64,000 bases of DNA, taken from positions 1 through 64,000 of the forward strand of contig CAXPJI010000032.1 in NCBI GenBank assembly GCA_964217345.1, given 5' to 3'. Shown in pieces: positions 52,720 to 61,643 of this stretch; position 1 is the stretch's first letter; each line of letters opens with the position of its first letter. A model generated the notes under the pieces. It worked only from the letters and a program-made list of their open reading frames with translations, did no database searches and was not told where the DNA came from. This stretch comes from UBA3478 sp964217345 (GTDB lineage: Bacteria; Bacteroidota; Bacteroidia; Flavobacteriales; Flavobacteriaceae). The position numbers and the translations under genes were made by a program.

Positions 52720-52729
52720 GTTTTAATGG

Positions 52730-54421
52730 TTAACGAATTAATTTTTTGTACTTGATTCTTGTTGGGGTCACTTCCTTACCTAATCGTTTTTTTCGATTTT
52801 CTTCGTAATCAGAAAATGATCCTTCGAAGAAATACACTGAAGAATTCCCCTCAAAGGCAAGTATATGTGTGCAGATTCTATCTAGAAACCAACGATCGTG
52901 AGAGATCACTAACGCACAACCAGCAAAATTTTCTAATCCTTCTTCTAGAGCCCTTAATGTGTTGACATCCAAATCATTAGTCGGCTCATCGAGTAACAAA
53001 ACATTCCCCTCTTCTTTAAGAGTCATTGCCAAATGCAATCGATTTCGTTCTCCTCCAGAAAGTAGTTTAACCTTCTTGTTTTGTTCACTACCTGAGAAGT
53101 TGAATCGACTTAAATAGGCTCTTGAATTTACCTCTCTTCCAGACATAAGGATGAGTTCTTGACCATCAGAAAAATTCTCCCAAATGGTTTTTTCAGGATC
53201 AATATTGCTGTGACTTTGGTCAACATAGGCCACTTTAGCGGTTTCACCAACCTCAAAAGAACCACCATCAGGAGTTAATTCTCCCATGATCATTTTAAAA
53301 AGAGTCGTTTTCCCGGCACCATTGGGCCCAATAACTCCTACAATTCCTGCTTGTGGTAATTTAAAACTTAATTCTTCATACAGTAAACGATCTCCGAAAC
53401 CTTTTTTGATTGCATTAGCCTCAATTACAGTGGTTCCCAATCGAGGACCATTCGGTATATAAATCTCAAGCTTCTCTTCGAGTTGTTTTTGGTCTTGACT
53501 TAGGAGCTTATCATAATTGTTTAAACGTGCTTTTTGTTTAGTTTGCCTACCTTTTGCTCCTTGTCTTACCCATTCTAACTCTCGTTCAAGAGTTTTTTGT
53601 CGCTTACTTGCTTGCTTGCTCTCCTGTTCTAAACGTTTTGTTTTTTGGTCTAGCCAAGAAGAGTAATTTCCTTTCCATGGAATACCCTCACCTCGATCTA
53701 ACTCAAGTATCCATCCGGCTACATTATCTAAAAAATAACGATCGTGTGTAACCGCAATTACGGTTCCAGCGTATTGTGAAAGGTGTTGCTCTAACCATAA
53801 TACCGATTCGGCATCTAAATGGTTGGTTGGCTCGTCGAGTAATAAAACATCCGGTTGTTGCAATAGAAGTCGACATAATGCTACTCTTCGACGTTCACCT
53901 CCAGAAAGAACCGATATAGGAGTATCAGGCTCAGGAGTACGAAGCGCATCCATGGCAATTTCTAATCGGGTGTCTAATTCCCAAGCATTGCTAGCATCGA
54001 TTTGGTCTTGTAAACGGGCCTGTTCGTCCATAAGCTTTTGCATTTTATCTGCATCCTCATAAACTTCTGGAAGTCCGAACAAGTCATTGATTTCATTATA
54101 TCGATCAAGAATAGCCACCGTTTCTGCAGCTCCTTCACGTACAATATCAATTACTGTTTTAGTCTCGTCTAATGTGGGCTCTTGTTCTAGATAACCAACG
54201 GTGTAACCCGGTGAAAAAACCACATCCCCTCGGTAATTGGTATCTAATCCTGCAATAATCTTAAGCAGTGTAGATTTACCCGATCCATTTAAACCGAGAA
54301 TACCGATCTTGGCTCCATAGAAAAAGCTGAGATAAATATTATTGAGAACTGGAGTTTGAGCACCTGAAAAGGTCTTAGTCACTCCAGACATGGAGAAAAT
54401 TACCTTCTTATCGTCTGACAT
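52730..54421 (-). CDS. ettA: Energy-dependent translational throttle protein EttA (ABC-F)
   Basis: An ABC-F ATPase of 563 residues that binds the ribosomal E site and gates the first peptide bond according to ATP/ADP. Walker A motifs are GLNGSGKST (about 43-51) and GPNGAGKTT; signatures are LSGGERRRVALC and LSGGERNRLHLA; Walker B regions are LLLDEPTNHLD and LLLDEPTNDLD. The inter-ABC linker carries the charged arm (KQASKRQKTLERELEW, VRQGAKGRQTKQKARL). ATG at 54421. The CAL67264-type small protein precedes it by 23 nt and may share its transcript. Confidence 0.96.
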   Translation of the reverse strand: MSDDKKVIFSMSGVTKTFSGAQTPVLNNIYLSFFYGAKIGILGLNGSGKSTLLKIIAGLDTNYRGDVVFSPGYTVGYLEQEPTLDETKTVIDIVREGAAETVAILDRYNEINDLFGLPEVYEDADKMQKLMDEQARLQDQIDASNAWELDTRLEIAMDALRTPEPDTPISVLSGGERRRVALCRLLLQQPDVLLLDEPTNHLDAESVLWLEQHLSQYAGTVIAVTHDRYFLDNVAGWILELDRGEGIPWKGNYSSWLDQKTKRLEQESKQASKRQKTLERELEWVRQGAKGRQTKQKARLNNYDKLLSQDQKQLEEKLEIYIPNGPRLGTTVIEANAIKKGFGDRLLYEELSFKLPQAGIVGVIGPNGAGKTTLFKMIMGELTPDGGSFEVGETAKVAYVDQSHSNIDPEKTIWENFSDGQELILMSGREVNSRAYLSRFNFSGSEQNKKVKLLSGGERNRLHLAMTLKEEGNVLLLDEPTNDLDVNTLRALEEGLENFAGCALVISHDRWFLDRICTHILAFEGNSSVYFFEGSFSDYEENRKKRLGKEVTPTRIKYKKLIR

Positions 54422-54444
54422 ATGATGGTCTATAAAATTAAAAT

Positions 54445-54621
54445 CTAAACTCTTCCTTTTAGGGCATTAAATACCCAGGCGATGGCAAAAAAACCGATTC
54501 CTACTGTGGCAAACCCCCATCCGGCAACCTCATCGTACTTAAATGCAGCCAAGGCTAAAAGCACAAGTCCCATAAGGATCATCAGAAATGTAGCGTAGGC
54601 TAAAACTGTATTTTTATTCAT
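54445..54621 (-). CDS. Small membrane protein, CAL67264 family
   Basis: 58 residues, ATG at 54621. Two hydrophobic segments (about 8-27 and 37-51) separated by a short loop, FKYDEVAGWGF, and the end FNALKGRV. I recall a family called CAL67264 with the same YDEVAGWGF and AWVFNALKGRV blocks next to ettA in flavobacteria; this is memory of motif and neighbourhood, not a search. Its stop is 23 nt from the ettA start. Function unknown. Confidence 0.75.
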   Translation of the reverse strand: MNKNTVLAYATFLMILMGLVLLALAAFKYDEVAGWGFATVGIGFFAIAWVFNALKGRV

Positions 54622-54722
54622 GGTTTTGTATTTGTTGCAGTGCCCAAAGTTCGTAAAAATGGCTCAATAAATTGTACCTTCACGGCATTATTGCTAATCG
54701 TATAAATCGGTATAAGCAGGCT

Positions 54723-56357
54723 ATGAAAAAGACTAAAAAGCAACTCGAGAACGAAATTCATCATCGCAATGCAGTAAAAGAACTTCAATCCATTTTAGGA
54801 GAAGTTTATCTGGGTGGTGGTAAAAAGCGTCTTGAAAAGAAAAGATTAGAAGGAAAGCTAACTGCTCGAGAACGCATCTCCTATCTATTAGATAAGAACA
54901 CACCTTACCAAGAAATTGGTGCGTTGACCGCTCATAATCAATACCAAGATCACGGCGGTTGTCCTTCTGCAGGTGTGATCACCATTCTCGGTTATGTAAA
55001 TAACAGACTATGCATCATAGTTGCAAACGATTCTACGGTTAAGGCAGGGGCATGGTTTCCATTAACTGCGAAGAAAAATCTTAGAGCTCAAGAGATAGCT
55101 ATAGAGAATAAAATTCCTATTCTTTATCTAGTAGATAGTGCTGGGATTTATTTACCCCTTCAAGATGAAGTTTTCGCCGACAAGGAGCACTTTGGAAGAA
55201 TTTTCAGGAACAACGCTAAATTAAGTGCCATGGGAGTTCCCCAACTCTCGGCCGTTTTAGGGTCTTGTGTTGCCGGAGGTGCCTATCTACCTATTATGAG
55301 CGATGAAACAATCATGGTTGAAGGTGCAGGGTCAATCTTTCTTGCTGGTCCTTATTTAGTAAAGGCAGCTATAGGAGAAACTATTGATGCCGAGACTCTA
55401 GGTGGTGCACATACCCATAATGCGATATCCGGAGTTGCCGATTATAAAGCAAAGGATGACAAGGAGGCTTTGGACATTTTAAAGCAACTAGTAGGATCTT
55501 TAAAACTGCCAAAAACGGCGGGTTTTGACCGAATTAAAAGTGAGTCTCCACTTATAGCTCCTGAAGAAATTTACAATCGACTACCTTCAAAACGAAGTGA
55601 AGCCTACGATACGCATACCATCATTGAAGCCATCGTTGATGCTAATTCATTCCTGTCTTACAAAGAATCTTATGGAAAAAGCCTCATCACTGGTTATGCA
55701 CGTATCGATGGCTGGGCCGTAGGGATTGTGTCTAACCAGCGTAAGATCGAAAAAAATGCAAAGGGTGAGATGCAAATTGGAGGAGTGATTTATTCAGATT
55801 CAGCCGATAAAGCAACCCGTTTCATCGCCAACTGTAATCAAAAAGGAATTCCACTAGTGTTTCTGCATGATGTCACAGGGTTTATGGTAGGCAGCAAAAG
55901 TGAACATGGAGGAATTATTAAGGACGGAGCTAAGATGGTAAACGCGGTTAGCAATTCAGTGGTTCCGAAATTTAGTATAGTCATGGGTAATTCTTATGGC
56001 GCTGGCAACTACGCTATGTGCGGAAAAGCCTATGATCCGCGATTAATTGTGGCGTGGCCCTCTGCGGAGATTGCTGTAATGAGCGGAGGTTCAGCGTCTA
56101 AAGTACTGTTGCAAATTGAAGAAGCTAAACTTCAAAAACAAGGAGGTACCCTTTCAGATGAAGAAAAGCAAACCTTACTAGAAAACATCGAATCAAAATA
56201 TAAGGAAAGTACCTCGCCATACTATGCCGCCTCTAGGTTGTGGGTTGATGCGATCATCGATCCTGTTGAAACTAGGGAATTAATTTCACTAGGGATTGCT
56301 ATGGCGAATCATAATGACGAAAAGCATATATTCAATATGGGAGTACTCCAAGTCTAG
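54723..56357 (+). CDS. Acyl-CoA carboxylase beta subunit (MCC-beta-like)
   Basis: Carboxyltransferase subunit of a biotin-dependent acyl-CoA carboxylase, 544 residues from the ATG at 54723 (a TTG at 54672 is rejected). Features: GKLTARERISYLLDKNTP, the acyl-CoA-binding LVDSAGIYLPLQDEVF, LGSCVAGGAYLPIMSD, VTGFMVGSKSEHGGI and GNSYGAGNYAMCGKAYDPR. The LQDEVF and GSKSEHGG pattern resembles 3-methylcrotonyl-CoA carboxylase beta (leucine catabolism), but geranyl-CoA and related carboxylases are close. The biotin-bearing alpha subunit is absent here. The stop overlaps menE by 4 nt. Confidence 0.9.
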   Translation: MKKTKKQLENEIHHRNAVKELQSILGEVYLGGGKKRLEKKRLEGKLTARERISYLLDKNTPYQEIGALTAHNQYQDHGGCPSAGVITILGYVNNRLCIIVANDSTVKAGAWFPLTAKKNLRAQEIAIENKIPILYLVDSAGIYLPLQDEVFADKEHFGRIFRNNAKLSAMGVPQLSAVLGSCVAGGAYLPIMSDETIMVEGAGSIFLAGPYLVKAAIGETIDAETLGGAHTHNAISGVADYKAKDDKEALDILKQLVGSLKLPKTAGFDRIKSESPLIAPEEIYNRLPSKRSEAYDTHTIIEAIVDANSFLSYKESYGKSLITGYARIDGWAVGIVSNQRKIEKNAKGEMQIGGVIYSDSADKATRFIANCNQKGIPLVFLHDVTGFMVGSKSEHGGIIKDGAKMVNAVSNSVVPKFSIVMGNSYGAGNYAMCGKAYDPRLIVAWPSAEIAVMSGGSASKVLLQIEEAKLQKQGGTLSDEEKQTLLENIESKYKESTSPYYAASRLWVDAIIDPVETRELISLGIAMANHNDEKHIFNMGVLQV

Positions 56358-57406
56358 AGTGTAGCCCTCTTGTCAATTTTACCAGTTGCTGTATAAACAA
56401 AGTTTCTTGCAATTACCTTACGAGGCTTATGATAGTTGGGCCAATCTAACGTTTCGATGTATTCCTGTATCGAGGATAATTCAGAATCTTTCTCAGCATG
56501 AATTACTACGGTAATCTGACTACCCAACTCGGGGTGCGGAGTTCCACAAACAAAAAACTCCTTCTCTAGGCGGTTCAAACTCAAAATTTCTTCTACCACC
56601 CTCGGATGAATTTTTATTCCCCCTGTATTGATGACCTCATCTAATCGTCCAATCAGAATAAAATGAGATTCATCAATAAGTTCAACTTCATCATTAGTAA
56701 GATGCGATTTAGTGCGAAGATGTGGTGTTTCAATAACTAGTGCACTGTTATCCGCTCTTGAAATTTCAATACCCTCTAATAGACTGAAAAACGGATGGTT
56801 GTTAGGGTGGCGCTCTCTTAAGGCAATATGAGATAAGGTCTCAGTCATTCCGTAGGACTCTACAATTCGTTCTGGTTTCTTTAGTAACCTACCTAGTATG
56901 GCATCAGACAAAGCAGCTCCTCCTATCAAAATATTCTCAATAGATTGAAAACTTTCTTGACTATTCACTAATTGATGCGGTGTCATAGAAGCCCAATGTA
57001 TTTTTTGATGATGAAACATAGAAGGTTGTATCACAGATGAAGGTGTGACGGTAATTAACCCTGCCCCCACACGCATCGCACGAACAAGCATCATCAGTCC
57101 ACCAACACCATTTATCGGAAGACAAAGTAATAAGTTAGAATGAGCGTTTAACCCGAGTGCCTTAATACTCAAGTCTGCGGATGCCACTAACTCCTCTATG
57201 GTAAAATGAATTTCTTTTGGCGCATCTGTAGATCCTGAGGTGCGAATTCTTAAAGAATCAATTTTACCCTCAGAAAGCTTGTATAGTTGGTTAATGACAA
57301 ATTTTAAACCCTCAGGAGCATTAAGAAATACCTTCTCTTCTAATTGAGCTAGAGACTCAGAAGATTGAATGAGATGACCATTTATTTTCCAAGGCTTAAA
57401 ATGCAT
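56354..57406 (-). CDS. menE: o-Succinylbenzoate--CoA ligase
   Basis: AMP-forming acyl-CoA synthetase that activates o-succinylbenzoate in menaquinone synthesis. At 350 residues it is a short form (many MenE proteins are 450 or more), apparently with a reduced N-terminal domain. The ATP-binding loop is RTSGSTDAPKE (55-65) and the core motif YGMTET (185-190), followed by GRLDEVINTGGIKIHP and the C-terminal lysine in TATGKIDKRATL. ATG at 57406, overlapping the CPBP stop by 11 nt. The men operon context supports the substrate. Confidence 0.9.
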   Translation of the reverse strand: MHFKPWKINGHLIQSSESLAQLEEKVFLNAPEGLKFVINQLYKLSEGKIDSLRIRTSGSTDAPKEIHFTIEELVASADLSIKALGLNAHSNLLLCLPINGVGGLMMLVRAMRVGAGLITVTPSSVIQPSMFHHQKIHWASMTPHQLVNSQESFQSIENILIGGAALSDAILGRLLKKPERIVESYGMTETLSHIALRERHPNNHPFFSLLEGIEISRADNSALVIETPHLRTKSHLTNDEVELIDESHFILIGRLDEVINTGGIKIHPRVVEEILSLNRLEKEFFVCGTPHPELGSQITVVIHAEKDSELSSIQEYIETLDWPNYHKPRKVIARNFVYTATGKIDKRATL

Positions 57407-58298
57407 CGTTATCCGTTAATCCAAATAATTTTTGTTTCGTATTCTTCCATTGATACTTTTTGGAGAACACATAGAGTATAAGTGGATAAACTACTAGTAA
57501 TGGTAATAAGGCATCCATTCCAAAACTAGGTTCGCTTATGTCTTTAAGTACCGAAGGAACATTGAAAGCTGTCCAGTCTGCAGATACCAATAATGCTCCA
57601 ATTAAATTATTCGCAGCATGAGTACCTAGAGCTAATTCAATTCCTTCATCAGCTAGGGTCATGACACCGAAGAAGAAACCTGATCCGATATAATAAGCTA
57701 GGATTCCATACCCAAGTTTCTCCACCTCTGGATTCGCAATGTGCATAAGGCCAAACAACACGGAAGGAATGACCAGTGCCCAAAATCTTCTTTTCGAAAA
57801 GAAGCCTATACTTTGAGTTAAATGACCCCGAAACATTAGCTCCTCAAATGAAGTCTGAAAAGGAATCATCGCTAGTGCTACGATTAAAAAAGGCCAAAAG
57901 GTTGAGAAATCAAATTGTACGACAAAATGTTCTGGAGCTAAGAGGTATTCAGCAAGCACAGACACCAAAACAACCATCGACCAGATAAAAAAGGAGAAAC
58001 CTACTCTACCCCAGTCGACTTTATGTCTTCCTGTAAATTGTTTTGCAACGGGTAGCTTTAAAACGAGAATGCCATAGACTAATAATATCCAAAATCCCAA
58101 GACCAGAGGTAGTAAAATGACAAATAGCGTAGTTGTCGACCCTAACATTTCAATCATCTGATTCATCGCTGTAGCTGTATCCACAGGGCTATTAATGGTT
58201 ACCCAAAAATTGTAGACCATGAGTGCAAAAAACAGAACAGGGATTAATAGAAATTTCCAAAAGGGTGCTTTGGTCTGTTCTAAACGCTGTATAAACAT
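57396..58298 (-). CDS. CPBP-family intramembrane protease-like protein
   Basis: 300 residues from the ATG at 58298 (10 nt after the menC stop); a longer open frame upstream has no support. About eight hydrophobic segments. The family motifs are EELMFR (Glu152, Glu153 and Arg157), a second His in GLMHIANPE and the HxxxN motif in THAANNLIG. Known relatives include Rce1-type CAAX proteases and bacteriocin-immunity proteins; the substrate is unknown. Its place between menC and menE, with overlapping ends, suggests coexpression with menaquinone genes. Confidence 0.87.
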   Translation of the reverse strand: MFIQRLEQTKAPFWKFLLIPVLFFALMVYNFWVTINSPVDTATAMNQMIEMLGSTTTLFVILLPLVLGFWILLVYGILVLKLPVAKQFTGRHKVDWGRVGFSFFIWSMVVLVSVLAEYLLAPEHFVVQFDFSTFWPFLIVALAMIPFQTSFEELMFRGHLTQSIGFFSKRRFWALVIPSVLFGLMHIANPEVEKLGYGILAYYIGSGFFFGVMTLADEGIELALGTHAANNLIGALLVSADWTAFNVPSVLKDISEPSFGMDALLPLLVVYPLILYVFSKKYQWKNTKQKLFGLTDNDAF

Positions 58299-58308
58299 TG
58301 GTTCGTTT

Positions 58309-59373
58309 TTAAAGTTGAATTTTCCAAGGTAATTCATTTTGATAAGACAGGGCCCCATTAGTAACGAGAAGTGGCGAATCAAAATTGTTTGTGTATAAGC
58401 TTCCTGTACCTAATCCCTGTTCTAGGGTTGGATTTAAGGTTGCAGTATATTGAGCAATTGCATTTAGTCCAATATTACTTTCTAAAGCGCTCGTAATCCA
58501 AAATTCATTATGAATGCTTCTGTACTGCTCGATTGCACCGTAGCCCCCTATTAGAGCAGGCTTAAAAATGAGATAATCAGGCTGAATTGTATGGATACAG
58601 CTAGTTCTTGATTCTACCGTTTTTAAACCAATAAGTTCTTCGTCTAAAGCAATAGGTATTGGGCTTTCTTCAACAACTCTCGCCATTTCTTGCCATTGTC
58701 CAGCCTTGATAGGTTGTTCTATAGAATGTACTCCTAAAACTGCCAACTCATCCAATACCGATAAAACCGACTCAGAATCAAATGCACCGTTAGCATCTAC
58801 TCTTAAGGTAAGCTCTTGATGGCTAAAACGATCTCTTATAGATTTTAATAATCGATATTCTTCGTCGAAGTTGATTGCTCCAATTTTCATTTTAAGGCAT
58901 TTGAACCCCTTTTTTAGTAGAGGTTCAATTTGAGCCTTCATGAAATTGGTATCACCCATCCAGATTAGGCCATTGATTGAAATGCTTGATTGACCCCTCG
59001 AAAATGGAGAATCAAAGAGATGAAAAGGAGAGGTACTGGATAGATAACTTAGGGTAAGTTGCTCTAAACCAAATTGTATGGATGGATAATGTGAATTTTC
59101 CCGAAGTAAGTCAACGATTCTAGAATCATTTAGATCAGCTACAGAGTCTAGAAACCCTAACCATTGCTCCACAGATTTCTTAAGCCTTTCTAGGTATGAA
59201 GACAGGGGATCAATACTGAGTCCTTCAAAACGATTAAATTCAGCAATTGCAACTAAACGATCTACCTTAAAAAGACGAACAATGTAGGTGTCTTTACTCG
59301 TTAAAACACCTCTTGAGGTACCACCAGGTATTTTAAAATTCAAAACGTGTTTATGAATATCAAAATGCATCAT
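58309..59373 (-). CDS. menC: o-Succinylbenzoate synthase
   Basis: Enolase-superfamily dehydratase making o-succinylbenzoate from SHCHC. The 354 residues show the KxK acid/base motif KMKIG (Lys161, Lys163), metal ligands Asp193 (RVDANGAF), Glu219 (IEQP) and Asp244 (LDEE), and Lys271 in KPALIGG. ATG at 59373, followed by a second ATG; the start overlaps the menA stop (TGATG pattern, 4 nt). Part of the men operon. Confidence 0.94.
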   Translation of the reverse strand: MMHFDIHKHVLNFKIPGGTSRGVLTSKDTYIVRLFKVDRLVAIAEFNRFEGLSIDPLSSYLERLKKSVEQWLGFLDSVADLNDSRIVDLLRENSHYPSIQFGLEQLTLSYLSSTSPFHLFDSPFSRGQSSISINGLIWMGDTNFMKAQIEPLLKKGFKCLKMKIGAINFDEEYRLLKSIRDRFSHQELTLRVDANGAFDSESVLSVLDELAVLGVHSIEQPIKAGQWQEMARVVEESPIPIALDEELIGLKTVESRTSCIHTIQPDYLIFKPALIGGYGAIEQYRSIHNEFWITSALESNIGLNAIAQYTATLNPTLEQGLGTGSLYTNNFDSPLLVTNGALSYQNELPWKIQL

Positions 59374-60269
59374 TTGAAATAAGCAATCGCGAAACTAATC
59401 ACCGAAAGAAAAAAGCAGAACAAAGCTATTTTCTTCAGTTCATCATCAAGATTTTTATAGTCTTCAACTTTGCGAACCTTTTGAATATGAGGTATAATAA
59501 AAACAAAAGCAAGCACTAAAAAGACACTACTCGTGCTAAGGACAGCAATCGTTGAAAAGGTAAATCCAATATAGGCGGTGATTAGAAGTAAGTAATGATA
59601 AATTTTAGCACGCTCCACTCCCATTCGAACCACTAAAGTGTTCTTCCCAGACGCCTTATCTGATTGATGGTCACGCATATTATTCAAATTCAAAACTGCG
59701 GTACTCAATGAGCCCGCTGTTAATGTGTACCCGATAGCATAAAATGGGATTTTTGGAGCGAATAAAACGATGGTACCTAATACAGCAACACCTCCAAAAA
59801 AGAAGAAAACCATAAAATCACCTAAGCCATAATAACCATAAGGTTTTTTGCCTAAGGTATAGGTGAGCGCGGCAACGATGGATAATGCACCTAGTATTGC
59901 AAGAACGGCATAAGAAGTGCTATTTAGATGTGCGTCTTGAAGCAACTGATAGATCGCTAACCCGGTCAGAATGACAAGTACTACAATCCCAGTTTTCAAC
60001 TCCCGAGCAGACAATAAACCTGCTTGCAGTGCCCTTTTTGGTCCAATTCGATTCTCATTATCCGTTCCTTTTAAACCATCCCCTAAGTCATTAGCAAAAT
60101 TGGATAAGACTTGTAACGAAATGGTCACTATCAAGGCCCGATGAAAGATTGAAGGGTCAAAGTTTTCAATAGCTAGAGCTACTGTAGCCCCAAAAAATAT
60201 CCCTGAAAGTGAAAGAGGAAGCGTCCGAAGTCGAGCTGCGATTAACCAAGCAATAAAGGTTTGCTTCAT
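59370..60269 (-). CDS. menA: 1,4-dihydroxy-2-naphthoate polyprenyltransferase
   Basis: UbiA-superfamily membrane enzyme that attaches the isoprenoid tail to DHNA. The 299 residues form about eight or nine membrane segments. The prenyl-diphosphate/metal motifs are NFANDLGDGLKGTDN (Asp61, Asp64, Asp70) and NNMRDHQSDKASGK. ATG at 60269, overlapping the upstream SPOR-like gene by one base, and menC by 4 nt. Context is the men operon. Confidence 0.95.
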   Translation of the reverse strand: MKQTFIAWLIAARLRTLPLSLSGIFFGATVALAIENFDPSIFHRALIVTISLQVLSNFANDLGDGLKGTDNENRIGPKRALQAGLLSARELKTGIVVLVILTGLAIYQLLQDAHLNSTSYAVLAILGALSIVAALTYTLGKKPYGYYGLGDFMVFFFFGGVAVLGTIVLFAPKIPFYAIGYTLTAGSLSTAVLNLNNMRDHQSDKASGKNTLVVRMGVERAKIYHYLLLITAYIGFTFSTIAVLSTSSVFLVLAFVFIIPHIQKVRKVEDYKNLDDELKKIALFCFFLSVISFAIAYFK

Positions 60270-60757
60270 TATTCAGCGCTGTGAATCTTAAGACGTGTAG
60301 TACCCTTGTAAGAAGCGACAAAAGCGTCTGAAAAACCAAGTTTAACTAACCCTCTTCTTAGTGCGTTTGCCTCTTCTAAAGTCTCATATAGACCGATAGA
60401 ATATTTCATGTAAGGATGAGCTTCAACAAAGATTCCATTAGCTAAACCTGGAGAAATTAAACCGGTAGCCTCTATTGGCAACATACCCGTTTGAACGCTG
60501 TAAATGGTATCTGAAGTCACTAAATTTCGGGCCAAATAAAAATCTTGAATTTTCTTAAGCTCGGTATTTTCTTCTTCTAACAAACTAATTTTTTCCTCAA
60601 GACGGGTGATTTCAGTGGTATCAACCTCCGGAATCTTAACCAACCACTCTGATAGACTTCCAAAAAAAACCATAGCGATAACCAATAAGGATAACACCAT
60701 TAAGCTATACGAAAGCAGACTGTTTTGACGTTTTAGAGAATGAAGTTGTTTAGACAC
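60269..60757 (-). CDS. Small membrane protein with SPOR-like C-terminal domain
   Basis: 162 residues: a short cytosolic start, one membrane segment (about 15-36), a coiled coil (about 47-75, ITRLEEKISLLEEENTELKK) and a C-terminal domain (about 83-160). The latter, with YSVQTGMLP, YMKYSIGLYETLEEANAL and GFSDAFVASYKG, has the beta-alpha-beta pattern of SPOR domains, which bind denuded peptidoglycan. This is from pattern reading and should be searched. The start is GTG at 60757, as no ATG is available. It overlaps menA by 1 nt. A role in menaquinone synthesis is not evident. Confidence 0.75.
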   Translation of the reverse strand: MSKQLHSLKRQNSLLSYSLMVLSLLVIAMVFFGSLSEWLVKIPEVDTTEITRLEEKISLLEEENTELKKIQDFYLARNLVTSDTIYSVQTGMLPIEATGLISPGLANGIFVEAHPYMKYSIGLYETLEEANALRRGLVKLGFSDAFVASYKGTTRLKIHSAE

Positions 60758-60806
60758 AGAAACTATTTTTGATCAGTAAATATACTTAAACTCCCTTAAT
60801 TAGAAA

Positions 60807-61643
60807 TTATTGCAGAAGTCGAATACCTCTTTCTTCTATTGAGATTTTTTTAGATTTTAGAAGCCCTCCTACCGCCTTTTTAAAAAGCTTTTTACTCATC
60901 TGAGTAAGTTTATAAATTTCATCTGGTGAAGACTTATCGTGAATAGGAAGAAAGCCTTTAGGTTCGGCCTCTAATAATTTTAACAAACTCATTGCGCCCT
61001 CCTCTAGTGCTTTTAATCCGACCGGGTGTAAACTTAAATCGACTTTTTGGTCTTCGCGCTGGCGAATCACATAGACGGTTAACTCGTCCCCTCTTTTAAG
61101 ATGAGCTGAATCTCTGTCGTGATAGACTAGACCCAACCATTTACCCCCTAAAATACATTCAAACCCTAAATCAGAGCGACTAGCAACAATGGCTTGAAAG
61201 GAGGTGCCAGGAGTAATGGATTCAGTAATGGGCTCTATGAATCGCTTCCATCGCTTTGAAGCTACTAATCGACCTGACAATTCGTCTAAATAGCAATAGA
61301 TAAAAACAGAAGAACCTACCTCTAGATCCTCAGAAGATTCCCGGTAGGGTAGAAAGAGTTGTTTTTGTAATCCCCAATCTAAAAAATATCCACTCTTTGA
61401 ACGATCTGCGATTTTCAAGTAACCAAAATGATCGCGAATCACTTTTGGCTTTTTAAGTGAAAGTACAGGTCTTTCTTCATGATCCAGGTAACAAAAGAGG
61501 GACTTTGTCACTCCTTGTTCAAGGTCTGGCGTTATTTCAGCATTGGGCAATAATACCTCAGTTCCCTCCTCGTCAGTAAAATACCAGCCTTGAGGTGTTT
61601 TATGGGAGGCTTGCAGTTCATTATATAATCCTAAACCAATCAT
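60807..61643 (-). CDS. cvfB: S1-domain RNA-binding protein, CvfB family
   Basis: 278 residues with repeated OB-fold S1-like domains (GYFLDWGLQKQLFLPYRE; FECILGGKWLGLVYHDRD) and a C-terminal winged-helix-like region (DEIYKLTQMSKKLFKKAVGGLL). In Staphylococcus, CvfB is an RNA-binding virulence regulator; the function here is unknown. The start codon overlaps the menD stop as ATGA, so it is cotranslated with menD. I recall the same position within flavobacterial men operons. Confidence 0.88.
   Translation of the reverse strand: MIGLGLYNELQASHKTPQGWYFTDEEGTEVLLPNAEITPDLEQGVTKSLFCYLDHEERPVLSLKKPKVIRDHFGYLKIADRSKSGYFLDWGLQKQLFLPYRESSEDLEVGSSVFIYCYLDELSGRLVASKRWKRFIEPITESITPGTSFQAIVASRSDLGFECILGGKWLGLVYHDRDSAHLKRGDELTVYVIRQREDQKVDLSLHPVGLKALEEGAMSLLKLLEAEPKGFLPIHDKSSPDEIYKLTQMSKKLFKKAVGGLLKSKKISIEERGIRLLQ

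Noticed and set aside
58299..58382. 28-residue extension of the CPBP protein overlapping menC
   Set aside because: It would overlap menC by 74 nt; the ATG at 58298 follows the menC stop by 10 nt, and all family motifs lie downstream.
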